From CAYMAI01 sp964388445 (GTDB taxonomy: Bacteria; 4484-113; JAGGVC01), in the NCBI GenBank assembly GCA_964388445.1, contig CAYMAI010000007.1, positions 62,001 through 126,000 of the forward strand: a stretch of DNA of 64,000 nucleotides. Direction: 5' to 3'. The translations under genes and the position numbers were made by a program. The notes under the pieces are model-generated. The model did no database searches. It had not been told where the DNA came from and saw only the letters and a program-made list of their open reading frames with translations. Positions 34,035 through 42,695 of this stretch are shown here, piece after piece (position 1 is the stretch's first letter; the number at the start of each line of letters is the position of its first letter).

Positions 34035-35075
34035 ATGACAAAATTTTGGGGAATCTTGGCTGCCTTAATGTTTGGTTTAGCGCTATTCGCGAGCGCGGCG
34101 TATTCGAACGGCTACAACGACTATCCTTCAAAACTGCAATGGTCGCCGACCGGCGATTTCGTCGCAGCCGCGGTTGACGGCGAACTTTGGATTGTATTCC
34201 CCGCAGGTCATGCGGACATGGTGGCACAGGGAGAGATTTCATCGCCGTCCGTAAGTCCCGACGGCATGCTGGTGGCATACGTCAACGGCGGCAGCCTAAT
34301 GGTTTATTCGTTTATCGATCAGGATATTTACATTTTGGACGATTCGGGCGAAATTCTCGATTGCGCATTCGAAACGATGCCGGGTGAAAGATACGAATTT
34401 TTCTTGTATTACTCTAAAGGCGAAAGGTTTTACGGATGCGATATTTTTTCTATTCGCGTCGAAGAAAGGCAGGCAGGGCTGACATTCTATGGAGAAGAAA
34501 ACATCACGCGCACGCCGGACGTCTCAGAGTGTTCGCCGGCTCTTTCTCCGTTTGACGGTTCGATTTATTTTCTCAGTCAAGGTGGCGATACTCCGGGAGG
34601 CTATGAACAACTTTGGCGATTGCAAGGTACATCGGCAAAGCCAGCAACCGGAAGCAGCGATTTTGGCGAATGGGGTTACCACGAATCAAATCCGGCTTTT
34701 TTCGAAGAAAGAACCATTTTCTTCGAACGTGGCGGCTGGGGACTTTGGGATTTATTCGCACTCGATCCACTTAGCGGAAAAGAGTCGATTGTGTTTGCTG
34801 GCGCCGGAAAACCAAGTGTCTCTCAATACCGCGGGATTCTGGCGTTTACTCGCCCCGATTATTATTCGGTTGACCATGAGATGGAAACTTGGGAATATCC
34901 GCTTTCTGTTTGGGTGGCAGACCTCGAAACAGGCAATGAGTTTCAAGTTAGCCCGTCCGGAATTCATTCGGACTTTCCAGCTGTCAATACCGACGGTACT
35001 CATGTGGCATGGATTGAGTATTTCGGCGGGCGTTCACGTGTGGTAATACGCACTACGATTGACGCAGTTGGTTAG
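34035..35075 (+). CDS. Exported TolB/PD40-like beta-propeller protein
   Basis: The product is 346 residues with a signal peptide cleaved near residue 24 (FASAAYSNG). Repeats of the PD40 type recur: KLQWSPTGDFVAAAVDGELWIV, SPSVSPDGMLVAYVNGG, CSPALSPFDGSIYFLS and FPAVNTDGTHVAWIEYFGG. These blades resemble TolB of the Tol-Pal system, but the TolB N-terminal domain is missing and no tol gene is near. It probably acts as a periplasmic binding platform. Its 3' end faces that of the P-type ATPase gene 21 bases away. Confidence 0.83.
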   Translation: MTKFWGILAALMFGLALFASAAYSNGYNDYPSKLQWSPTGDFVAAAVDGELWIVFPAGHADMVAQGEISSPSVSPDGMLVAYVNGGSLMVYSFIDQDIYILDDSGEILDCAFETMPGERYEFFLYYSKGERFYGCDIFSIRVEERQAGLTFYGEENITRTPDVSECSPALSPFDGSIYFLSQGGDTPGGYEQLWRLQGTSAKPATGSSDFGEWGYHESNPAFFEERTIFFERGGWGLWDLFALDPLSGKESIVFAGAGKPSVSQYRGILAFTRPDYYSVDHEMETWEYPLSVWVADLETGNEFQVSPSGIHSDFPAVNTDGTHVAWIEYFGGRSRVVIRTTIDAVG

Positions 35076-35096
35076 TTCAGAAAACCACTCCGGAAA

Positions 35097-37760
35097 CTAA
35101 AGCTTTGAGCTTCTTAATCTAAGGGCATTTCCTATAACGGAAACCGAGCTAAAGCTCATCGCGGCCGCAGCTATAATCGGACTTAGCAGTATTCCGAAAA
35201 ACGGATACAGCACGCCCGCCGCGACGGGAACGCCAAGCGAATTGTATATAAAGGCGAAGAACAGATTTTGCTTGATGTTTTTCATCGTAGCCCGCGATAA
35301 CTTGATCGCGCGGACAATTCCGAGCAAATCGCCTTTCACTAGGGTAACGCCTGCGCTTTCCATTGCAACATCGGTACCCGTTCCCATAGCTATTCCTACA
35401 TGAGCCTGCGCAAGCGCGGGTGCGTCGTTTATTCCGTCACCGGCCATAGCGACAAATCTGCCTTCGTGCTGAAAATTCTTCACAGTTTCCGCCTTTTCTC
35501 CGGGAAGCACATCGGCTACGAATTCTGTTATTCCGAGCTTTTCTGCCACTGCAGCGGCGGTGGATTTGCTGTCGCCGGTGAGCATTACCACCTTTACGCC
35601 TTCAGAGGCGAGGCTTTTAATCGCTTCCGGCGTCGTTTCCTTTATCGGATCGGCCACGCCAATTAGCCCGGCCAATTTCCCGCCGACGGACGCAAGCATT
35701 ACAGTCTGACCGTCCGACCGAAGCGCATTCAGTTTTGTCTCGAATCCATCGAGCGAAATACCCAGCTCTTCCATCAGCTTTTCATTGCCAAGAGCTACAT
35801 TCACTCCGCCTACTTCGCCTTTCACACCTTTGCCCGTTATCGATTCGAACGAGCCGGCTCTTTCGGGAGTTATGCCTCTCTTCGCGGCCCCTCTAAGTAT
35901 CGCGTCGGCAAGCGGATGCTCGCTTCCTAGCTCAATGGCGGCAGCATACTTGATAACCGATTCTTCAGAAAACCCATCGGCTGGTTTCACGGTTACAAGG
36001 ACCGGTTTGCCTTCCGTTAAAGTACCTGTTTTGTCCACGATAAGCGTGTCAATTTTCCTCAGTGTCTCAATCGCTTCGGCGCTTTTGAAAAGCACGCCCA
36101 TCGTGGCTCCCCTACCGGTTGCGACCATTATGGACATAGGCGTTGCAAGTCCCAGCGCACAGGGACAGGCGATAATAAGAACCGCTACGGCATTGACAAG
36201 AGCATAGGCCATTTTCGGGTCAGGGCCGAATATCCCCCAAACAAACAAAGTAATCACTGCAACGGCAACTACAGCCGGCACAAAATATCCAGCAACTACA
36301 TCGGCAAGTTGTTGAATGGGGGCTCGGCTACGCTGGGCTTCCGCCACCATTTGAACGATTCTCGCCAGCAATGTTTCCGCGCCGACTTTTTCAGCCAACA
36401 AGACAAGAGTTCCCGTGCCGTTTACGGTTGAGCCGATAAGCTGGTCGCCAGGTACTTTCACCACCGGCATCGCTTCTCCGGTTACCATCGACTCGTCAAC
36501 CGTACTCGTTCCTTCCAGCACCTTTCCATCAACCGGCACTTTTTCGCCTGGTCTCACCCGGATTTTCATTCCCGGCTCGACCATTGACAAAGGCAAATCC
36601 GATTCCATCCCATTGTCTTCAATAACGCGGGCGGTTTTAGGTGCAAGTCCCAATAGTGCCTTAATCGCCGAGCTGGTTTTGCTTCGAGCCACAAGTTCCA
36701 AAACTTGCCCCAGAAGCACAAGAGTAACTATAACTGCCGCCGCTTCAAAATAAACGCCAACCGAACCATGTTCATCTTTGAAGGAATCGGGAAAAATGGC
36801 AGGGGCAACGCGTGCAATCGCGCTGTACAAATACGCTACGCCTACCCCAAGACCGATTAGCGTGAACATGTTCAAACTTTTAAACTTCAGCGACTCGTAG
36901 AATCTAACGAAGAACGGCCAGCCGCCCCAGAGCACGATGGGTGTTGCCAGAGCAAACTCCAACCAAACCATCGCATCGTGCGGCATCAGTTTCGAAACCG
37001 GCTTGCCAGGTAGCAGATCTCCCATAGCTAAAAACAAAACCGGCATTGTGAGTACAGCGGAAATCCAATATCTACGGCGCATATCGACCAGCTCTGGATT
37101 TTCCTCTTCCGCCAGTGAGATGGTTTTGGGTTCGAGCGCCATTCCGCAAATCGGGCAATTTCCAGGCGAGTCTTGAACTATTTCGGGATGCATCGGACAA
37201 ATCCACTCGATTCGTTCCTCTGGCATTTGAACAGCCACCGGTTCGAGCGCCATCCCGCACTTGGGACACGATCCAGGTCCGGTTTTCGTCACCTCAGGAT
37301 GCATGGGGCATGTGTGCTCGACAGTCGCGAGCGAAGCCGAATGTGCGGCGGAAACCGGCTTTGGCGGAGCCAAATACTTCTGCGGATTCTCGGAAAATTT
37401 TTCTAGGCATCCTGCACAGCAAAAATAGTAATCCACCCCATTGAACGAATGTTTATGCGGAGAATCCGGTTTAACCGTCATACCGCAAACCGGATCTTTG
37501 AGCTCTTTCGAATGGCAGCAAGATTTTGGTTCGCCTACACTGGCACTGGCGCGGACACTATTCGATAGAAACTTTTCTGGATTTGCCGAAAACTTGTCTT
37601 TGCATCCTGCGTTGCAGAATTTGTAGTCGGCTCCGTTTATGAAAAGCGAATGGGGCGAATTCGCGCTTACGGTCATTCCGCAAACAGGATCGATAAATGC
37701 GCGCGGCCCGCTTTCCTCGACTTCGTGGCCTTTGTGCTGATGATCGCTTTCGTTAAACAT
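35097..37760 (-). CDS. Copper-type P1B ATPase with two YHS and two heavy-metal-binding domains
   Basis: The product is 887 residues. Four metal modules precede the membrane part: YHS domains at ~24-65 and ~89-130 (each DPVCGMTV...FC.AGC) and CPMHPE...CP.CGMALEP modules at ~149-174 and ~187-211. The ATPase core has ACPCALGLATP (CPC metal site, ~532), DKTGTLTEG (~575), EHPLAD and GDGINDAPAL (~773). The CPC motif and core point to Cu+ export. The usual N-terminal CxxC HMA domains are absent; the YHS and CPMHP units replace them. No copper regulator or chaperone gene adjoins. Confidence 0.92.
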   Translation of the reverse strand: MFNESDHQHKGHEVEESGPRAFIDPVCGMTVSANSPHSLFINGADYKFCNAGCKDKFSANPEKFLSNSVRASASVGEPKSCCHSKELKDPVCGMTVKPDSPHKHSFNGVDYYFCCAGCLEKFSENPQKYLAPPKPVSAAHSASLATVEHTCPMHPEVTKTGPGSCPKCGMALEPVAVQMPEERIEWICPMHPEIVQDSPGNCPICGMALEPKTISLAEEENPELVDMRRRYWISAVLTMPVLFLAMGDLLPGKPVSKLMPHDAMVWLEFALATPIVLWGGWPFFVRFYESLKFKSLNMFTLIGLGVGVAYLYSAIARVAPAIFPDSFKDEHGSVGVYFEAAAVIVTLVLLGQVLELVARSKTSSAIKALLGLAPKTARVIEDNGMESDLPLSMVEPGMKIRVRPGEKVPVDGKVLEGTSTVDESMVTGEAMPVVKVPGDQLIGSTVNGTGTLVLLAEKVGAETLLARIVQMVAEAQRSRAPIQQLADVVAGYFVPAVVAVAVITLFVWGIFGPDPKMAYALVNAVAVLIIACPCALGLATPMSIMVATGRGATMGVLFKSAEAIETLRKIDTLIVDKTGTLTEGKPVLVTVKPADGFSEESVIKYAAAIELGSEHPLADAILRGAAKRGITPERAGSFESITGKGVKGEVGGVNVALGNEKLMEELGISLDGFETKLNALRSDGQTVMLASVGGKLAGLIGVADPIKETTPEAIKSLASEGVKVVMLTGDSKSTAAAVAEKLGITEFVADVLPGEKAETVKNFQHEGRFVAMAGDGINDAPALAQAHVGIAMGTGTDVAMESAGVTLVKGDLLGIVRAIKLSRATMKNIKQNLFFAFIYNSLGVPVAAGVLYPFFGILLSPIIAAAAMSFSSVSVIGNALRLRSSKL

Positions 37761-37974
37761 TCGGTCGATACTCCAAGAATTAAGGAAACTTTATACGGGA
37801 AAACAAGAAAGATTATTCTACTATGCCCGATAGTAATTGGCAAGTATCAATTTCTTTCCGCTTTCTTACCAGTTTTTTCATCCTCGAAATCCAGTTATTC
37901 TCAGCAAACTGATTCATCCGATAAGATTTTCTGCTCAAATTGACCGTTTCTGCATGAAGCTTGGAACGGCTTGA

Positions 37975-37980
37975 TACAAT
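37975..37980 (+). promoter_or_regulatory. -10 element of a probable leaderless promoter (pyrK)
   Basis: TACAAT seven bases before ATG 37988, with no ribosome site in between. The -35 region is weak. Confidence 0.45.
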
Positions 37981-37987
37981 TGCGGCG

Positions 37988-38827
37988 ATGCAAGATGCAC
38001 TTATATCCGGAGCCGCCCGCAGGTATTTTCATCTGGGATGCTATGTCGAAAAACAGCGTGAATTCGCGCGAGGACATTTTGTGATATCGCTTAGGTGTCC
38101 GGAATACGACGGAGAGTTTTTGCCCGGCCAATTCGTGAATTTAAAATGTGACGACACGCCTTACGGCAGGCTTTACCGTCCGTTCAGCGTCCTCGAATTC
38201 GACATTGAAGCGCGAACAATGCACATTTACTATCACGCGATAGGCTCCGGCACTATTTGGCTTGCCGCAAGGAAAAAGGGCGAAGCGCTAAAAGTGCTTT
38301 TGCCGCTCGGTAACTCGTTTACCGTTCCGGACAAAGCGCAAAGAATCGCGCTTGTCGCGGGTGGAGTTGGCGTTGCGCCATTGATTTTCCTGGCACGATT
38401 TCTAAGGCAAAACAGACCGGATTTGGTTTTCGACTTCCTTATGGGCGCACGCAATTTTGATTCGCTTTGCATCCCGCTTTTGCAGGACGCAGCAATCGAT
38501 GCCAAGTTTGCGACAGACGACGGAAGCCATGGCCATGCAGGACTTGTTACGGAATTGCTTACGGATGTAATTTCTGAAAAACGTTCAAATTCGCCTAAAA
38601 CCGACTACATTGCGTGTTGCGGGCCGACTCCGATGATGGCTGCCGTTCAGAGGGTTGCTCTAAAACTTGGATTACGCGGCGAAGCCAGTCTAGAGGAAAG
38701 AATGGCGTGCGGAATTGGAGCGTGCTTCGGATGCGTAGCGACTATTGAAAATGATGATGGCAGCATCTCGCGCGTAACAACTTGCCGAAGCGGCCCGGTT
38801 CTTCCGATCGAAAAAATCCGGTTTTAA
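37988..38827 (+). CDS. pyrK: Dihydroorotate dehydrogenase electron-transfer subunit
   Basis: PyrK carries electrons from the class 1B dihydroorotate dehydrogenase PyrD to NAD+ during pyrimidine synthesis. The product is 279 residues. It shows the FAD-binding RLYRPFSVL (~58), the NAD-binding VAGGVGVAPLIF (~119) and a C-terminal 2Fe-2S site, ERMACGIGACFGCVATI with a further Cys in RVTTC. The order is that of the ferredoxin-reductase family with the PyrK iron-sulfur end. ATG 37988 is chosen because a -10-like TACAAT lies seven bases ahead; a TTG at 37961 is the alternative. pyrD is not in the window, but pyrE is convergent beside it. Confidence 0.9.
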   Translation: MQDALISGAARRYFHLGCYVEKQREFARGHFVISLRCPEYDGEFLPGQFVNLKCDDTPYGRLYRPFSVLEFDIEARTMHIYYHAIGSGTIWLAARKKGEALKVLLPLGNSFTVPDKAQRIALVAGGVGVAPLIFLARFLRQNRPDLVFDFLMGARNFDSLCIPLLQDAAIDAKFATDDGSHGHAGLVTELLTDVISEKRSNSPKTDYIACCGPTPMMAAVQRVALKLGLRGEASLEERMACGIGACFGCVATIENDDGSISRVTTCRSGPVLPIEKIRF

Positions 38828-38852
38828 GCTGAAACAGCCATTAAATCAAGAG

Positions 38853-39389
38853 CTAATCCTCAGGCATACCTATGTCCGCGCGATTAAAAAGCGCGCTGAA
38901 CGCGATGCCGGCATCCATAAAGGCTTTTTCTCCGCCTTGTTTTCTGTCGAGAACCGCGAGAACTCCCGAAACCTCGATACCTGCTTCGATAAGACTCTTC
39001 GCGGCTTCGATGCTTGCACCGCCAGTTGTAACGACATCTTCTATTATCAGTGCAGGCGCACCGTCGATTCTTTTTCCTTCAAAAAGCTTGGCCGTACCGT
39101 AGTCCTTTTTTACTTTTCGCACGAATATCGCGGGTATGCCGCTTGCGAGCGAGACTGCCGTAACGAGAGGCACACCGCCCAGCTCCACGCCGGCCAGCTG
39201 GCGCGTACCCAAAGGAATCATCTCCGCCAGCGCTGACGCAACCATTCCGAGAACATCAGGAGTGCCTTCAAATAAGTACTTATCGAAGTAATACCGGCTT
39301 TTCTTTCCGCTTCTAAGCGTGAAATCGCCTTCGAGAAGCGCGCAATCGCGCAAACGCGCCGCCAGCTCCGCTTTAGATAAATCGGTCAT
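38853..39389 (-). CDS. pyrE: Orotate phosphoribosyltransferase
   Basis: PyrE joins orotate to PRPP to make OMP, the step after PyrDK. The product is 178 residues, a normal length. The PRPP loop is ALIIEDVVTTGGASIEA (~122-138), and LRSGKKSRYYFDKY near the N-terminus is typical of the family. ATG 39389 follows GGAGG by five bases; another ATG four codons earlier is less well placed. Its 3' end faces pyrK 25 bases away, so the two pyrimidine genes are neighbours but not an operon. Confidence 0.94.
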   Translation of the reverse strand: MTDLSKAELAARLRDCALLEGDFTLRSGKKSRYYFDKYLFEGTPDVLGMVASALAEMIPLGTRQLAGVELGGVPLVTAVSLASGIPAIFVRKVKKDYGTAKLFEGKRIDGAPALIIEDVVTTGGASIEAAKSLIEAGIEVSGVLAVLDRKQGGEKAFMDAGIAFSALFNRADIGMPED

Positions 39390-39557
39390 CGGTTCCTCCA
39401 TAGACTCTTCCGATGTTACCAGAGCAAGGTCTATGCATCCAAGTACAATTTCGATGGTAAAATAAAAACGAGTAGGTAAGTTTTCTCTTGTGTCGGCGGC
39501 TGTTTGTTTTCCGGTTTTGTCGTATTAGGGAATTTCGGGGCAGTATTCGAGGTGTTT

Positions 39558-40052
39558 ATGTGGCCTGCAATTGATATAACACTTTTGATAGTCATTATTC
39601 TTCTGCCGCTAATTGCCCTTATTTGGATATACAATGATGCGGAAGATAGGTATGGCGAAGGATGCTTGTGGGCAATCGTTGTATTCATATTCGGGTGGCT
39701 CGGCATAATTTTTTATCTCCTGATGCGCTTTTTCACGCGCCGTGGCGAGACGGCGCGGTCATTCGAATCAAGGTTTCCCACTGGCGGCAGGGACCTGGGC
39801 AAGCTCGGGCGTGGAATTCCAGGCGCTCAGTCTTATGAATCGCGCGAAGAAAAATGGCCGGATGCTCCAGAATTTCGTGATTATCGAGCCGAAGAACTAA
39901 TTGATAGCGGGCAATTCGACGAAGCCGAAGCTTACCTTAAGGATATGGCTGCGATTGCTCGCAAAGAAGGAAACGAAAAGCGCATCACGACATACCGATT
40001 CTATTATGGCAAACTTAAAGAGCTAAAGGCAAACCAAAGGAGTCCGGAATAA
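39558..40052 (+). CDS. Membrane protein with PLDc_N-like helices and a short helical tail
   Basis: The product is 164 residues from ATG 39558 with GAGGTG upstream. Two membrane helices lie at ~5-25 and ~36-56, with IYNDAEDRYGEGCLWAIVV between them. This resembles the N-terminal PLDc_N membrane segment, without any phospholipase domain. The cytoplasmic tail ends in a TPR-like helical pair (ELIDSGQFDEAEAYLKDMAA). Function is unknown. It sits 43 bases upstream of the SGNH/MBOAT pair in the same direction and might serve the same pathway. Confidence 0.72.
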   Translation: MWPAIDITLLIVIILLPLIALIWIYNDAEDRYGEGCLWAIVVFIFGWLGIIFYLLMRFFTRRGETARSFESRFPTGGRDLGKLGRGIPGAQSYESREEKWPDAPEFRDYRAEELIDSGQFDEAEAYLKDMAAIARKEGNEKRITTYRFYYGKLKELKANQRSPE

Positions 40053-40083
40053 CTGCTCAGGATTAGCGGGGGACTATCCACGC

Positions 40084-40089
40084 TAGAAT
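40084..40089 (+). promoter_or_regulatory. -10 element of a probable leaderless promoter (SGNH gene)
   Basis: TAGAAT six bases before GTG 40096, with no ribosome site. It suggests the O-acylation pair has its own promoter. Confidence 0.45.
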
Positions 40090-40095
40090 ATCGGC

Positions 40096-41235
40096 GTGCG
40101 CGACAAACCGGATCTTTCTGTTGCGGTCGAAGAAGCAAATGTAAGCGCAAGTGCTTGCGCGAAACTTGGCCAGAGCATCCGGCCGCTCGCGGCATCGTTT
40201 ATTCTGACGCTTTGCGCGGCAGCCCTGTTAAACTTCGTGGTAAATCCGTTCGGGCTATATCCTTTGCGGGTTTTCGAGCGTTCGCAAGATAATTTCAGGA
40301 TGAATAAGTACGAGCTTGCAAGCAAAATGAACCCTCCTCCCGATACGCTCGTAATCGGCTCGTCAAGGGTTATGACCATGCGACCGGCAGATGTCGAAAA
40401 TCGATTTGGGGGGCGTGCATTCAACTGGGGAGTTCCGTCCGCGACCGCCGAAGATTACTATGCTACCGCTAGATTGTTTACCGAAACCCTTGATATAAAA
40501 TTGAGCAGAATCATATTGGCAGTGGATTTGGAGGCATTCAATCCTGCAGAACCGCTAATGCCCGAAGCAAGATACTTTCAAGATTACGCTGCGTTTCTTT
40601 CGCTATCGCCTGAAGCCGGCGCGTCGAATTTCGAAAAAGTTTCTCTTGTTCTTTCGATGCAGCAAACAAAGGAATCCATTGCGGTAATTAGACGAAAGCT
40701 GGAAAAAACAAAAGGCATACCGAAAACCGAAATCGAAAACGACGGATACGTTTATCAGGCGCAGCGCGAAAATGCAATTGCCGAAGGGACTTTCGATCTT
40801 GAAAAAATCCTCTCTTTGCGCGTACGCAAGTATCCGGTCAGAAGTTTAAAACTTGATGGATTTACTCATACGGATGAGAGGAGGCTCGAATACCTGCGGA
40901 TGTTTCTTGAATATTGCCGAGAGCGCAGGATTCAGATTTATGCATATATCACACCCTATCACCCGGAATTGTGGAAGGTTATCGACGCCATTCCGGAATC
41001 GTCGCGGCTACGAAAGATTGAAGCAACGATTCGAATGGTTTTCAGTGGCTTCGATGTTACGCTTCACGATTTTTCTAGGGTGGAGTTCTTTCGTGGCGAT
41101 CCTCAGCGATTTTATGATGAAATCCACGGAATGCCTGATTTGGAAATGGCAATTCTGGACGAATTGAACCTCCGCGAATCCAAAATCGCAGATTCGATCG
41201 AGAAATTAGAAACTCGCGGGGGAAACGAGAGCTGA
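40096..41235 (+). CDS. SGNH/AlgJ-like membrane-anchored protein, partner of the MBOAT acyltransferase
   Basis: The product is 379 residues from GTG 40096. A single membrane anchor lies at ~31-50, then an extracytoplasmic domain. DTLVIGSSRVMTM (~83) fits block I of an SGNH hydrolase (Gly-x-Ser-x) and FYDEIHGMPDL near the C-terminus could supply Asp and His. Such proteins (AlgJ/AlgX, DltD, PatB relatives) receive acyl groups from an MBOAT channel and place them on surface polymers. The stop shares a base with the ATG of the MBOAT gene (TGATG), so the pair is translationally coupled. Confidence 0.8.
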   Translation: MRDKPDLSVAVEEANVSASACAKLGQSIRPLAASFILTLCAAALLNFVVNPFGLYPLRVFERSQDNFRMNKYELASKMNPPPDTLVIGSSRVMTMRPADVENRFGGRAFNWGVPSATAEDYYATARLFTETLDIKLSRIILAVDLEAFNPAEPLMPEARYFQDYAAFLSLSPEAGASNFEKVSLVLSMQQTKESIAVIRRKLEKTKGIPKTEIENDGYVYQAQRENAIAEGTFDLEKILSLRVRKYPVRSLKLDGFTHTDERRLEYLRMFLEYCRERRIQIYAYITPYHPELWKVIDAIPESSRLRKIEATIRMVFSGFDVTLHDFSRVEFFRGDPQRFYDEIHGMPDLEMAILDELNLRESKIADSIEKLETRGGNES

Positions 41236-42671
41236 TGTTGTTTGTCAGTCAAGCTTTTATTTTTTTGTTCGCGCCGGTGGCAATTGGCGGATATTGGCTA
41301 CTTAGGAAGAACTGGCGAATTTATTGGCTAGTTGTTACAGGGTATGCCTTCTTTGCTCTTTGGGATTGGAGGTTTACTTTTCTTCTGTTAACCACAACGC
41401 TAGTGGATTATTTTGCGGGGAGATTCATCTACCTGCAAAGGCAAAGTACATTGGCGGAAGAAAGCAGCCGCGCTAAGCCTGCAATTGCAGGCAAAATGAA
41501 AATAAAGGTATGGCTTTCGGTATCTCTTTTGGCCAATTTGGGGATTCTGGCCTTTTTTAAATACGCAGGATTTCTTTCGGAAACAGCAGATGGAATATCG
41601 CGCTTTCTGGGCGGCGGGGCTATTCCAATTCCGGAAATTCTGTTGCCTGCTGGAATCAGTTTTTATACCTTTCGTTCAATCGCGTATACCATAGACATTT
41701 ATCTAGGCCGACAAACGCCTGCTCATGGGATTTTCGAATATGCCGCATTCGTCTCGTTTTTCCCGGAAATAATCGCGGGACCGATAGATAGATTCAAAGA
41801 ACTGGGATCACAGCTTCAGAGCCTTCCCGACAAATTGCCGCAGGGATTTCTTTGCCTCGGGCTTGTGATATTTTCGTCAGGGCTTATTAAAAAAGTTTTG
41901 ATTGCGGATCGAATCGCCTACTTCGTAAATCCTCTTTGGCATAGCTGGGCAACGATTTCAACAGGAGAAGCCTGGGCGGCAGCTCTCGGCTATACATCTC
42001 AAATTTACTTCGATTTCGCGGGGTACAGCCTTATGGCTGCTGGACTCGGATTGTTGATGGGTATTAGAGTTGCTCAAAACTTCAATTCGCCATACAGAGC
42101 TTCCGACATAGGAGATTTCTGGCGAAGATGGCATATGACCCTTTCGTTTTGGTTCCGGGATTACGTTTTTTTCGCTTTCGGCGGAATGAGACTTAACCTT
42201 CGGTGGGGGGCGCTTTTTTGGACAATGGCGCTTTGCGGACTATGGCACGGCGCGGCTTGGGCGTTTTTGACTTGGGGAGCATTGCACGGATTGATGCTTA
42301 TCTGTCATCACTTACTGCGGGAAAACAAAATCCGGTGGAAAGGAGGCTGGCCGGGGAAATTCGGCACTCTGTTTTTGGTAGTTATCGGTTGGGTGCTCTT
42401 TAGAGCTGGCGATTTTGAAGTAGCAATCGGAGTTTACAAAAAAATGTTGGGATTCGGCAGTTCAACGGCAGGCGCAACCGTAAACCCGGTTCTCATTTTT
42501 TTAACAGCCGCATCGCTTATATGGGCTGTGTTTGCACCGAATGCTTACACTTACTTCGTGACAGAAAATCGAATACCTCGCAAACGAACCATGGTTCTTA
42601 TCGGATTTTTGGCGGCTGTTGCGGTATTGTTGTCGGCGGATTCAGCTCCATTCTTGTATGCACAATTCTAA
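41235..42671 (+). CDS. MBOAT-family membrane O-acyltransferase (AlgI-like)
   Basis: The product is 478 residues with about 11 membrane segments. The family signatures are present: FFPEIIAGPIDRF (~178), the DFWRRWHMTLSFWFRDYVF block (~295) and LCGLWHGAAWAFLTWGALHG with the catalytic His (~336). AlgI-type proteins pass acetyl groups from the cytoplasm through the membrane for O-acetylation of exported polysaccharide or wall polymer. The start overlaps the stop of the SGNH partner. The polymer modified is unknown; no polysaccharide synthase is in view. Confidence 0.9.
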   Translation: MLFVSQAFIFLFAPVAIGGYWLLRKNWRIYWLVVTGYAFFALWDWRFTFLLLTTTLVDYFAGRFIYLQRQSTLAEESSRAKPAIAGKMKIKVWLSVSLLANLGILAFFKYAGFLSETADGISRFLGGGAIPIPEILLPAGISFYTFRSIAYTIDIYLGRQTPAHGIFEYAAFVSFFPEIIAGPIDRFKELGSQLQSLPDKLPQGFLCLGLVIFSSGLIKKVLIADRIAYFVNPLWHSWATISTGEAWAAALGYTSQIYFDFAGYSLMAAGLGLLMGIRVAQNFNSPYRASDIGDFWRRWHMTLSFWFRDYVFFAFGGMRLNLRWGALFWTMALCGLWHGAAWAFLTWGALHGLMLICHHLLRENKIRWKGGWPGKFGTLFLVVIGWVLFRAGDFEVAIGVYKKMLGFGSSTAGATVNPVLIFLTAASLIWAVFAPNAYTYFVTENRIPRKRTMVLIGFLAAVAVLLSADSAPFLYAQF

Positions 42672-42695
42672 CTCTTGGAATCTCATCGAGGTGTT

